Translations under genes and position numbers: made by a program
Part shown: piece by piece, positions 32,699 through 44,709 of the stretch
Layout of the letters: every line of letters begins with the position of its first letter
Numbering within the stretch: position 1 is the stretch's first letter
The notes under the pieces: generated by a model
Told to the model about the DNA's origin: nothing
The model's input: the letters and a program-made list of their open reading frames with translations, nothing else
The model's database searches: none
From: Symbiodinium natans
Taxonomy: Eukaryota; Sar; Dinophyceae; Suessiales; Symbiodiniaceae
Direction of reading: 5' to 3'
NCBI GenBank assembly: GCA_905221605.1
Contig: CAJNDS010002723.1
Coordinates: 1-64,000 of the forward strand
Length of the DNA stretch: 64,000 bases

Positions 32699-34654
32699 AT
32701 GCCTTCTCCCAAGCGATGGCTCCAGCCTTCTTCGGATGGTGGTCAGAATGGTGGAGCTGGAAATGGTGCAGCTGAGTCTCTGGGTGAAAGGGCGGTGCTG
32801 GAAGAGGTAATGCCTGGCGCTGAAGAACATCTGGAAGAAGCCTTGGTTGCAGAAGGCCCCAATGTGGGTATGAATCCCAATGTGGATATGGTTAGCAATG
32901 CTGAAGCTGAAGGACGTGCTGTTTCTGTATCGCCAAAGCCTGGTGAAAAAAGGAACTGGGATGAAACTGGTGGTATGGATGTAGAGCTGGAAGCGACGGT
33001 GTTGCGCGTGATGCTGAAGCACGGCTTTACTACGGCATCGTCTTCGTCTTCAAGTAGGAGAATGGTCAGTCAAGAAACGCAGACTGAACTGAGTGGTGAG
33101 GTGGCTCTATTGGAGAAGGTAAAGAACAAGATTTCTGATGGGCCAGGTAGTATGGACGGTGGTGACCTTCGTTCTTCAAGTGGTTCAGCTGGAAAAAAGG
33201 TACAGGAGCCACAGGAAGTGAGGGAGATGCATCCAGAGGAGATTTTGGAGCTGGAGGCCGTTATTCAGGAGGAGCGTGAGCAAGAGAACGCTCAACTGGA
33301 GCAATTGCGGCTGGAAGCAGATTCCTTCCTGAAGGGAAGCGAAGCTCCTATGGTCGATTCTGAATGGGAGATGCATTTTCAAGACGGTCGACCGTACTAC
33401 TACAACATTGCTACTCAGAGGGCTCAATGGGAATGCCCAGATGGGTTCATCAACGCTGCTGGAGAGGCGATGGCAGATGGACGGGCTACTGTTTCGGTTA
33501 AGGAAAAAGGGAAGAACAAGGTTTCTGTCCCACTGCCGGAACTGGGTTCTACAACGTCGACTCCGTCATCTGAGTCCATCAGGGCCTTGCAGGGTAGTGT
33601 AGATAGTTTGATAGAAAAGGATTTTTCCTCTACTGTCGGGGAGAGCGGTCTTAGGGGTAGTAACGCTGCTGAGACCTCGGGTTCCACGAGGGAGGACAAG
33701 ATTTCTGGGATCCAAAAGAACATGGCTGGAGGACACCTGGATCAGAAAAGACGCAAAGCGCTTTCTGAGGGTGACGCAGCCGTGAAATCTGTGGATCCGG
33801 GAGAAACAATGCCCAATGCGGAGTTTGGAGTTGTGTCGGCTGCAGAAGAGCGAGTGGTAGATGTGGTACCTGTCGTTCAGGGAAGTGGTCCTGGAGATTC
33901 GGATGACGAAGGGAAAAAATTGTGCATTACGACTGAGGAGGTCTCTTCGTTTGGTGCCGGGAATTCTGCCATTCAAAGGGAAAATGAAGCTTCTGGAACA
34001 GCTGGAGACACGGTTGATTTGAAGGAGAAGGCCTGGAGCGCCAATGAAGCGCGGGTCAATGTGCCAGATAGTACGTGGAGTGCAGAAAAAGCACGGGTTG
34101 AGGTGCATATGGTGTCACGTTCCGCGGATGACTGCAACAATGGGGCGCAGGTCTCCGTAGCCGCTGATGATGGAGGTTCACAGGTGGACGCACTGGTGCA
34201 GCCTGAAGTTAGCAGCGAGGAACGAAATGGCGAAGGCTACACCGGAGCCAATGCGGCAGCTGTGGTCAACGACAGTGGTGATTCTCTTTTGGAAACCATG
34301 GAGCCAAAGGAGCCTGCGGTGGAAGAAAATATGCCTACCGCGGATGACCAATCCAATAGCCCTGTAGTGGAAGAAAATTTGCCTGCTGCAGAAGGTTTGA
34401 AAAAGGACTCCAATGGAGGGTCCACTCCCAGGAAGGGAGAAGTGTTGCCATCTGAATGCTTGCCGGAAGTCGACACCGAGCGAGCTGTAACGGATGAGGC
34501 AAAGCCATTGGCTGGAAAAGAGGATGGTTCTGACCTCCAGGAGCACAAGGTGGATGAGCTTGTGGGACTCGTGGAGCAGGACAAGCAGCTTGCCGCCAAG
34601 GTGGAAACAAGGGATGTTCCGGGAGCTAGAAACTTCGCCTTTGTGACCCTTTAA
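32699..34654 (+). pseudogene. Copy 5 of the array gene, truncated before the S1 domain
   Basis: The copy matches the others through codon 643 (base 34626), then switches from GTTCCGGGAGC to TAGAAACTTCGCC and a 65-bp element, adding nine foreign codons before a stop. It keeps the Glu-rich helix, WW domain and acidic stretch but lacks S1, MLLE, CCCH and SAM-like domains, so any product could not bind RNA in the same way. It marks the right edge of the gene array; beyond it the repeats change character. Confidence 0.8.
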
Positions 34655-35121
34655 GTAAATTGAGATGTTTATCCCTTCGTGGGACTAAGATATTATTGCC
34701 TCCTTCGAAAAGAGGGATAGAAATTTCCATTTGCTTATTGCACCGCCCAAACCCTTTAAGTAAATTGAGATGTTTATCCCTTCGTGGGACTAAGATATTT
34801 TTGCCACCTTCGAAAAGAGGGATAGAAACTTGCTGTTGGCTTGGGATGGGTTTTGGGTGGGTTTCACCCAAAACCCACCCAAAACCTGGGTTAGGCTTGG
34901 GATGGGTTTTGGGTGGGTTTTGGGTGGGTTTGTGTGACCCTTTAAGTAAATTGAGATGTTTATCCCTTCGTGGGACTAAGATATTTTTGCCACCTTCGAA
35001 AAGAGGGATAGAAATTTCCATTTGCTTATTGCACCGCCCAAACCCTTTAAGTAAATTGAGATGTTTATCCCTTCGTGGGACTAAGATATTTTTGCCACCT
35101 TCGAAAAGAGGGATAGAAACT
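34627..35121. repeat. Cluster of four subtype b 65-bp elements with an inverted minisatellite
   Basis: Elements at 34662, 34767, 34953 and 35058 lie close together and are joined by CCATTTGCTTATTGCACCGCCC and by a GGGTTTT stretch. Unlike in the gene array, none is followed by a G tract. The first differs from consensus (ATATTATTGCCTCC). No gene is seen. Confidence 0.8.
34849..34886. repeat. Perfect 16-bp hairpin in the minisatellite
   Basis: GGTTTTGGGTGGGTTT (34849-34864) and AAACCCACCCAAAACC (34871-34886) are exact reverse complements around a 6-nt loop. The G-rich strand switches sides here, as expected of a fold-back template switch. Confidence 0.8.
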
Positions 35122-37005
35122 TGAAACGGGGAGCCTGGAAGGTGGGAAAGGTAGCAAGCACTGTAAGGACCGCAAGCGGCCAAATGGGGTTTGGACACCT
35201 GAGGTGGGGTGTTTGGCTTAGAGGTGCGTCTTGAAGGGGGGTTTGCGTCTTGGAGGGGGGGTGTTTGGCTGAGGAGGCGCGTTTTGGAGGGGTGTTTGGC
35301 GTAGAGGTGCACCTTGGGGACTCCAAAGCAACGCTCAAGACCCTTCCATTTTATCCCTTCGTGGGACTCTACGAGCGCCAAGGGAGGGGACATACGACAA
35401 ACCCTGGGAACTCCTCCCCTCGCTTAGTGCTCGTAGGGTTCACCTCTAAGCCAAACACCCCCCTTCCAAGGTGCACCAAACACCCCCCTCCAAGACCCTC
35501 CAAGACGCACCTCTAAGCCAAACGCTCCCATCCAAAACGCACCTCTAAGCCAAACACCCCCCTTTCCAAGGTGCACCTAAGCCAAACACACCCCTCCAAA
35601 ACGCGCCTCGATAGTTCAAAAGAGCTTGTAAACGTGTCAGGGGCTTTTCCATTCATTTAAACCCCATTTGGCCGCTTGCGGTCCCTACAGTGCTAGCTAC
35701 CTTTCCCACCTTCCCGTCGGAATAATAGCCAAACGGGGGCGGCGGAACGTAACCTGTCCTACGTACTATGGGGAAAAGCAAAAACAGGCGGAACGTAGCC
35801 AGCAAAGAGCGGAACGTAACCCCAGCCCTACTATGGGGAAAACCCAAAACAGGCCGGAACAGGCGGCACGTAGCCCAGCCCTCCTATGGGGAAAAGCAAA
35901 AAGAGGCCTGAAATGGGGCTTGGACACCTGAGGTGCATCTTGGAGGGGGTGTTTGGCTTAGAGGTGCGTCTTTGGAGGAGCGTGTTTGTGTTTTGGAGGG
36001 GGGGTTGTTTGCCTTAGAGGCGCACCCTGGAAGGGGGGTGTTTGGCTTAGAGGTGCACCCTGGAAGGGGGGTGTTTGGCTTAGAGGTGCGTCTTAGAGGG
36101 GGGGGGTATTTGGCTTTAGAGGTGTCCCTTGGAGGGTCTTGGAGAGGAATATATGGCGTGTGAAACTTGAGGGTGTTTGCGTCTTGGAGGGCGGGGTTCC
36201 CGTAGAGGCGCGTTGTGGAGGGGTGTGTTTGGCTTAGAGGTGCACCCTGGAAGGGCGGGTGTTTAGCTTAAAGGTGCGTCTTAGCTTTGGAGGGTCTTGG
36301 AGGGGGTGTTTTGGTGCGTCTGGAGAGTCTTGGATGGGGGGTGTTTGGCTTAGAGGTGCGTCTTGGAGGGAAGTGTTTTGGCTTGGAGAGCGGTAGAGGT
36401 GCGTCTTGCAGGGGTGTGGTTGGGCGGTGCAATAAGCAAATGGAATGGGCAGGTGTTTAAATCCTGCTTCCTCACAAGAGGTGCGTCTGGGCGGGTCTTG
36501 GAGGGGCGTGTTGCTTAGAGGTGCGTCTTGCAGGGGTGTAGTTGGGCGGTGCAAAAAACACATAGAATGGGCTTGTGTGGGTTTTGCGTGGGTCAAACCC
36601 ATGCAAAACCCACGCAAAACCCACCGAAACCCACCCAAACCCGCCCAAAACCCACCCAAAACCCATCCCAAACCCACTCGAAACCCTGGCAGGCGTGGCG
36701 AACCCACTTCACCCCCGCATTAAACCCACCGAACCCACCCAAACCCTGCCCAAAACCCGCCCAAAACCCACCTTAAACCCATCCCAAACCCATTCACCTC
36801 CGCATTGAGACCCTAAAGTTTCTGGGTTTGTCGTATGTCGTATGTCCCCTCCCGTCCCACCAAGACCGGGAGTACGATTTGTTACGGATAAGAGTCAAAC
36901 ACGCCGCTCTGCAAGCCAAACACGCCGCTCTCCAAGCCAAACACTTCCTTCCAAGACGCACCTCTAAGCCAAACACTCTCCCAGACGCACCTCTAAATCC
37001 ACGCC
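35082..37005. repeat. 1.92-kb tandem duplication, left copy
   Basis: The unit runs from AAGATATTTTTGCC, the 3' part of a 65-bp element, through satellite DNA built from CTTAGAGGTGCGTCTTGG-type monomers in both orientations, a CGGAACGTA-containing stretch (35715-35900), and an inverted GGGTTTT minisatellite. It is nearly identical to 37006-38931. No gene is seen; ORFs are satellite translations. Confidence 0.85.
36577..36613. repeat. Turn-around hairpin in the minisatellite
   Basis: GTGGGTTTTGCGTGGGT and ACCCATGCAAAACCCAC form a 17-bp stem with a single G-T wobble and a 3-nt loop. The duplicate lies at 38502-38538. Confidence 0.75.
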
Positions 37006-38931
37006 AAGATATTTTTGCCACCTTCGAAAAGAGGGATAGAAACTTGAAACGGGGAGCCTGGAAGGTGGGAAAGGTAGCAAGCACTGTAAGGACCGCAAGC
37101 GGCCAAATGGGGTTTGGACACCTGAGGTGGGGTGTTTGGCTTAGAGGTGCGTCTTGAAGGGGGGTTTGCGTCTTGGAGGGGGGGTGTTTGGCTGAGGAGG
37201 CGCGTTTTGGAGGGGTGTTTGGCGTAGAGGTGCACCTTGGGGACTCCAAAGCAACGCTCAAGACCCCTTCCATTTTATCCCTTCGTGGGACTCTACGAGC
37301 GCCAAGGGAGGGGACATACGACAAACCCTGGGAACTCCTCCCCTCGCTTAGTGCTCGTAGGGTTCACCTCTAAGCCAAACACCCCCCTTCCAAGGTGCAC
37401 CAAACACCCCCCTCCAAGACCCTCCAAGACGCACCTCTAAGCCAAACGCTCCCATCCAAAACGCACCTCTAAGCCAAACACCCCCCTTTCCAAGGTGCAC
37501 CTAAGCCAAACACACCCCTCCAAAACGCGCCTCGATAGTTCAAAAGAGCTTGTAAACGTGTCAGGGGCTTTTCCATTCATTTAAACCCCATTTGGCCGCT
37601 TGCGGTCCCTACAGTGCTAGCTACCTTTCCCACCTTCCCGTCGGAATAATAGCCAAACGGGGGCGGCGGAACGTAACCTGTCCTACGTACTATGGGGAAA
37701 AGCAAAAACAGGCGGAACGTAGCCAGCAAAGAGCGGAACGTAACCCCAGCCCTACTATGGGGAAAACCCAAAACAGGCCGGAACAGGCGGCACGTAGCCC
37801 AGCCCTCCTATGGGGAAAAGCAAAAAGAGGCCTGAAATGGGGCTTGGACACCTGAGGTGCATCTTGGAGGGGGTGTTTGGCTTAGAGGTGCGTCTTTGGA
37901 GGAGCGTGTTTGTGTTTTGGAGGGGGGGTTGTTTGCCTTAGAGGCGCGCCCTGGAAGGGGGGTGTTTGGCTTAGAGGTGCACCCTGGAAGGGAGGTGTTT
38001 GGCTTAGAGGTGCGTCTTAGAGGGGGGGGGGTATTTGGCTTTAGAGGTGTCCCTTGGAGGGTCTTGGAGAGGAATATTTGGCGTGTGAAACTTGAGGGTG
38101 TTTGCGTCTTGGAGGGCGGGGTTCCCGTAGAGGCGCGTTGTGGAGGGGTGTGTTTGGCTTAGAGGTGCACCCTGGAAGGGCGGGTGTTTAGCTTAAAGGT
38201 GCGTCTTAGCTTTGGAGGGTCTTGGAGGGGGTGTTTTGGTGCGTCTGGAGCGTCTTGGATGGGGGGTGTTTGGCTTAGAGGTGCGTCTTGGAGGGAAGTG
38301 TTTTGGCTTGGAGAGCGGTAGAGGTGCGTCTTGCAGGGGTGTGGTTGGGCGGTGCAATAAGCAAATGGAATGGGCAGGTGTTTAAATCCTGCTTCCTCAC
38401 AAGAGGTGCGTCTGGGCGGGTCTTGGAGGGGCGTGTTGCTTAGAGGTGCGTCTTGCAGGGGTGTAGTTGGGCGGTGCAAAAAACACATAGAATGGGCTTG
38501 TGTGGGTTTTGCGTGGGTCAAACCCATGCAAAACCCACGCAAAACCCACCGAAACCCACCCAAACCCGCCCAAAACCCACCCAAAACCCATCCCAAACCC
38601 ACTCGAAACCCTGGCAGGCGTGGCGAACCCACTTCACCCCCGCATTAAACCCACCGAACCCACCCAAACCCTGCCCAAAACCCGCCCAAAACCCACCTTA
38701 AACCCATCCCAAACCCATTCACCTCCGCATTGAGACCCTAAAGTTTCTGGGTTTGTCGTATGTCGTATGTCCCCTCCCGTCCCACCAAGACCGGGAGTAC
38801 GATTTGTTACGGATAAGAGTCAAACACGCCGCTCTGCAAGCCAAACACGCCGCTCTCCAAGCCAAACACTTCCTTCCAAGACGCACCTCTAAGCCAAACA
38901 CTCTCCCAGACGCACCTCTAAATCCACGCCA
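37006..38931. repeat. 1.92-kb tandem duplication, right copy
   Basis: The copy is offset by 1,923 to 1,925 bp from the left copy, with a few substitutions and single-base indels (for example an extra C near 37265 and GCGCCC for GCACCC near 37948). The junction with the left copy falls at AATCCACGCCAA / GATATTTTTGCC, so the 65-bp element here lacks its 5' half. No gene is seen. Confidence 0.85.
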
Positions 38932-39103
38932 AACCCTCCTATGGGGAAAAGCAAAAAAAGGCCTGAAATGGGGCTTGGACACCTGAGGGGTGTTTGGCTT
39001 GGAGGTGCGGCTTTGGAGGGGGGGGGGGTGTTTGCCTTAGAGGCGCGTTTTGGACGGGTGTGTCTTGGCTTAGAGGTGCACCCTGGAAGGGGGTGTTTGG
39101 CTT
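38932..39103. repeat. Satellite remnant between the two tandem arrays
   Basis: A short block of CTTAGAGGTGC-type monomers follows CTATGGGGAAAAGC. No gene is seen. Confidence 0.6.
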
Positions 39104-41150
39104 AAGGAACCTGTTGGCTGTAAAGTTTCGAAGCCAAAAACCCTGCATTTCGCATGAACCCGACCCGCCAAAGGAACCTTAAGGACAGCTCCCTGCCCCA
39201 GACTGCGTCGTAGGAAGGGCGTTCCTTGGAAAGCGCGGTGGGAGAATAGTATAATATTGCCCCAAAACGAATTCCAAGGAACCCTTGCGGAAGCCCTCTG
39301 AATCCCCCCTCATCGTCCTGGGGCACTTGCTAGTGGTCTCCCGTCCTTCCGAGACACAAAAGGTTTTTGGAAACCACGCCTTGCCCATTCCATTTGCTTA
39401 TGGCACCGCCCCACCACACCCCTGCAAGACGCACCTCTAAGCCAAACACGCCCCTCTAAGACCCACCCAGACGCACCTCTAAGCCAAACGCCCCCCATCC
39501 AAGACTCTCCCAGACGCACCTCGAACAAAACCCACCCAAAACCCACCCCAAACCCATCCCAGAGCCCATTAATGTGCAAAACGCACGCTAAAATCAATGG
39601 CAGCGACAAAGGAACCTGTTGGCTGTCGACCCGCCAAAGGAACCTTAAGGACAGCTCCCTGCCCCAGACTGCATAGTAGGAAGGGCGTTCCTTGGAAAGC
39701 GCGGTGGGAGAATAGTATAATATTGCCCCCAAACGAATTCCAAGGAACCCTTGCGGAAGCCCTCTGAATCCCCCCTCATCGTCCTGGGGCACTTGCTAGT
39801 GGTCTCCCGTCCTTCCGAGACACAAAAGGTTTTTGGAAACCACGCCTTGCCCATTCCATTTGCTTATGGCACCGCCCCACCACACCCCTGCAAGACGCAC
39901 CTCTAAGCCAAACACGCCCCTCTAAGACCCACCCAGACGCACCTCTAAGCCAAACGCCCCCCATCCAAGACTCTCACCCAAACCCACCCCAAACCCATCC
40001 CAAGCCCATTAATGTGCAAAACACACGCAAAATCAAAGGCAGCGACAAAGGAACCTGTTGGCTGTAGTTTCGAAGCCAAAAACCCTGCATTTCGCATGAA
40101 CCCGACCCGCCAAAGGAACCTTAAGGACAGCTCCCTGCCCCAGACAAAGGAACCTTAAGAACAGCTCCCTGCCCCAGACTGCATAGTAGGAAGGGCGTTC
40201 CTTGGAAAGCGCGGTGGGAGAATAGTATAATATTGCCCCAAAACGAATTCCAAGCAACCCTTGCGGAAGCCCTCTGAATCCCCCCTCATCGTCCTGGGGC
40301 ACTTGCTAGTGGTCTCCCGTCCTTCCGAGACACAAAAGGCTTTTGGAAACCACGCCTTGCCCATTCCATTTGCTTATGGCACCGCCCCACCACACCCCTG
40401 CAAGACGCACCTCTAAGCCAAACACGCCCCTCCAAGACCCACCCAGACGCACCTCTAAGCCAAACGCCCCCCATCCAAGACTCTCACCCAAACCCACCCC
40501 AAACCCATCCCAAGCCCATTAATGTGCAAAACACACGCAAAATCAAAGGCAGCGACAAAGGAACCTGTTGGCTGTAGTTTCGAAGCCAAAAACCCTGCAT
40601 TTCGCATGAACCCGACCCGCCAAAGGAACCTTAAGGACAGCTCCCTGCCCCAGACAAAGGAACCTTAAGAACAGCTCCCTGCCCCAGACTGCATAGTAGG
40701 AAGGGCGTTCCTTGGAAAGCGCGGTGGGAGAATAGTATAATATTGCCCCAAAACGAATTCCAAGCAACCCTTGCGGAAGCCCTCTGAATCCCCCCTCATC
40801 GTCCTGGGGCACTTGCTAGTGGTCTCCCGTCCTTCCGAGACACAAAAGGCTTTTGGAAACCACGCCTTGCCCATTCCATTTGCTTATGGCACCGCCCCAC
40901 CACACCCCTGCACCTCTGAGCCAAACACGCCCCTCCAAGACCCACCCAGACGCACCTCTAAGCCAAACGCCCCCCATCCAAGACTCTCCCAGACGCACCT
41001 CTAACAAAACCCACCCCAAACCCACCCCAAACCCACCCCCAAACCCATCCCCGAGCCCATTAATGTGCAAAACACACGCAAAATCAATGGCAGCGAAGGA
41101 ACCTGTTGGCTGTAGTTTCGAAGCCAAAAACCCTGCATTTCACATGAACC
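39104..41150. repeat. Tandem array of about 500-bp units
   Basis: Units start with AAGGAACCTGTTGGCTGT at 39104, 39609, 40048, 40558 and 41096 (partial). Each carries GTTTCGAAGCCAAAAACCC (lost in the second), the AT core ATAGTATAATATTGCCCC, a GGAAACCACGCCTTGCCC stretch, CATTTGCTTATGGCACCGCC (a variant of the joining module in the gene array), CACCTCTAAGCC satellite and AACCCACCC minisatellite. The third and fourth units share a small internal duplication of GGAACCTTAAGAACAGC. Minus-strand ORFs repeat once per unit and look like repeat translation. Confidence 0.85.
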
Positions 41151-41163
41151 CGACCCTAAACAC

Positions 41164-41826
41164 TAAACTTCCCAAGGGTTCACTCATGCGCCCGGTGTCA
41201 GATCAAAAACCCACCTGCGGTTGTGAGAGCCCGCCTTCGCCTGCCAGCTGTAAAGCCCACGCAGTCCAGGGCTTTTAGACCGATAGATGTGTATGGAGAT
41301 TGCATAGGGGATCCCAAAAAGTAATGACCAACAGTTTCTGACAGAAACTCTTTGTCTTTGTTGAGCCGTGGTGGTGGGGGCCGTGGGGCCGGGGAGGGGG
41401 TTGCCCAAAGCTCTTCCCCGTGCCGTTGTGTTCCTCATTTTGTCTTCCTGGCTTGAAGTTGAAGTGCTACAGCTGCAACTTCCCAGCATCAGTTCAAGCG
41501 TGGCGTTCGACTTCGACTTCACCGAACCGGCCTTCAAGGGGTGTGCCACGGTGGCAAGATAAGTCTTAGTGGATCCCAAACCCTGAGTGTTAAATCCCCC
41601 TAGCAAGCATACGAAAAACAAATCAACAAAACTTCTGGAGCCTCGGAGACAAGACAGTGTTCTGGTTGACAACGCACCGTCAACCAAGCAATGGTCACCC
41701 TGATAAGCCCTCAACACCTGAATCCCTGAGGCAGTCGCGGCCATTGAGGAAAACTTGCTAACTGCTAAATGGGAGGATGCGCGAACAGAGGTGCTTGAGC
41801 AGACTGAACATACAGAGCCATCATGG
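41164..41826. repeat. Dispersed repeat D, first copy
   Basis: About 660 bp from TAAACTTCCCAAGGG to CATCATGGA recur in the same orientation at 56034-56719 with about 20 substitutions and small indels. It includes GTTTCTGACAGAAAC (a short hairpin). The right copy carries an extra stretch (CTCCATGACCTCGAAG) after ACGGTGG. It could be a dispersed element or a segmental duplication carrying an exon. Confidence 0.8.
41368..41562 (+). CDS. Hypothetical ORF in dispersed repeat D (possible exon)
   Basis: Not recognised. A 64-codon ORF (GTG start) contains SISSSVAFDFDFTEPAFKG. Against the second copy of repeat D, three of the four substitutions in the shared part are silent (Ser, Phe, Asp third positions) and one is Ile to Phe. 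This weakly favours a conserved exon, but the sample is tiny and no start, splice site or homologue supports it. Confidence 0.15.
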   Translation: MVVGAVGPGRGLPKALPRAVVFLILSSWLEVEVLQLQLPSISSSVAFDFDFTEPAFKGCATVAR

Positions 41827-43887
41827 AGCTGAAAAGATGTGACGCGAACTGCCAAGCTGATAAGGCGTTCACGTTTTGAGGCTTTCGCTTCCAGAGTCTA
41901 AGCCTGAGGCCTGTGAGCTTATAGAAGCTGCGGGGGGCTACCGAACTCTTGGTGAAATATCAGTCCTTGGAGGGGATCCTATACAAGAAGAATCAGAACC
42001 GGCTCTTTCTTTCGTCGCATCTGCTCCCATCCAAAAACGGTCGACACGTGAAAGCGGCAACAAGGCTCGAGATTAACCTATCAGGATTGAGACTAGATGC
42101 CCACGCCTAGCCCTTGCGCCAAGGATGGCAACCAGCATTGGGCCGTCAGCGCCTCACCGTCGGGGTGCCGAGGCTGCCTGGGCCCCAGATGTCGTGACAT
42201 TTAGACAGGTGGATACATCTCTCTCAGCTCTCCTTGCAAGTATCCTTGTGATCACGAATGTTCGCGAGATTATGAGATCAGAGACAAGATGGGTTCCTCA
42301 GTCCTCGAAATTTCCACAACACCAGGATGGTGAGATGTTCCCAAAAAAACCCCAAATGTAATCTGCATTCTCTTGGCGACAGAGAAGGTAAAGGTGGCAG
42401 GTTTGCCTCGAACAAGACACAGCCTCACAGCATCTAACGAACTCGGTTCGAAACCTGGGACACTTTCAGCTGTCGCAACGCTGCGAAAACTGACTGGGCA
42501 GCGTGCCGCTGCTGGGCATGACGAGCGCTCGGCCTTTGTGAGGCCAGGCGGCGGTACGAGGTGCACCTTGGTGGTGAAGCTCATTGCTTGCCTGTGACGT
42601 AATTTGTCATGACCCGAAGACCAGCCGCTGTTTTTTGAGGTTGAAAAAACATCTGAGAAACGGGTACCTCATGAGGAGGACTCGACAAACCGCAGTTGTG
42701 GATTTGCTGCGAGACGTTTGAGGAGCCGATAGCAAATCCGGGTTTGGTGTGCACAGTTCAAGTACCGGGAACGCACATAATTGGGGTTGTAGCTGGACCC
42801 TTAAGGTTGTGCCCTTGGGTTTGGGGGGCCCTTTTCAAAGATCCCTAGGGGAATATAAGGGCCATATTAGGAGTATATGAAGGGGAACCTTTAGGGGTAC
42901 AACTGTAGGGGTACGAGTCTCCCTTGAATAAAGCGGCCACAGATGAAGGCCTAAGGGAAACCGCTGCTGAATATGAAACATCTATGTTATTTTGAGCACA
43001 ACTTTACGCCTGCAGAGTCCCAAGTGGACTATGGGCAATGCAAGCATCTGTACTAAAAAAATCCCCCACAGTAAAAAAATATTCCCCACCCTCGGTGTGG
43101 GGTTGTTAGATTTTGAACTCAACTCTTCTCCTCGCCGGGTCTACTCCTCGCTCATTCTTATTTTACTTCGAACATCCCCACCCACTCTTGGTAGAAGCCG
43201 AGGAAGACGCATTCTTCGCACAAACCCCACAGAGCCTCAGAAGGGCCTCCAACAGAGCGGATGAGCTGTCGAGAAGGGACACCCAGCAAAACCAGGCGAA
43301 CAAAATACGAGGCCAGATCTCACCATGTCACACTCACACAAGATACATGCCTAATGAGCAACCTCCTGAAATCTCTTTCATGATTCATAATCACTGAGTC
43401 CTGCCCTTAGGACGGCACCACTCCTGGACTGTCCTCCCAGCACTCACAAGTGCTGCAAAAGGAATCTTCCACGATGTCAACGGCTGGCACTTCCAACAGT
43501 GAGAAGAGTCGCTCTGTAATGGAGAAACCTTGCCTACAATAATTCGCAAGAAACTACCTCGTCTGGTCGTTTCCCACTGCCCATGACATCAGCATCCATT
43601 CCATGTCAGAGCGCAGAGCAATGACCGACACTGTTGGCACCCACCGAAACAAGCCATCCCGGAAACCATCTCCGCTAAACTGCTTCTGCGTCCTCCTCAT
43701 CTGGTGGCTTCTGTCCAGTGAACCTCGAAGCTGCGTGGAAGCTGACGCAACGTAACCGCTGAAGACATCTGAAGAACACATAAAGGCATAAAGAGGTCTG
43801 CGCGTGCTCTTGGACGCTTGCTAGTACTCGCTTTCAACTGATTCCCGGGCTTGCCATTCTCCCAAGTCTCTAGGTCAGGCAGTTGGC
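41827..43887. other. Unique DNA without a recognisable gene
   Basis: No domain, RNA gene or repeat array stands out. ORFs are short and not protein-like. Around 43080-43150 there is loose similarity to 55775-55835 (a GTGnGGTTnTTAGATTTT then CTCCTCGCC pattern), perhaps an old dispersed repeat. Confidence 0.5.

Positions 43888-44709
<822 letters not shown>

Noticed and set aside
370-35121. The regularly recurring 65-bp elements as a CRISPR array
   Set aside because: The intervals are themselves repeats of very uneven length, not unique spacers; no cas-like gene is present and the DNA is eukaryotic.
35653-38162. Short ORFs repeated in both halves of the 1.92-kb duplication
   Set aside because: They are translations of satellite monomers, duplicated with the DNA, with no sign of protein-level constraint.
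42444-42454. GGTTCGAAACC as a tRNA B box
   Set aside because: No matching A box, T-stem or acceptor stem could be drawn around it.
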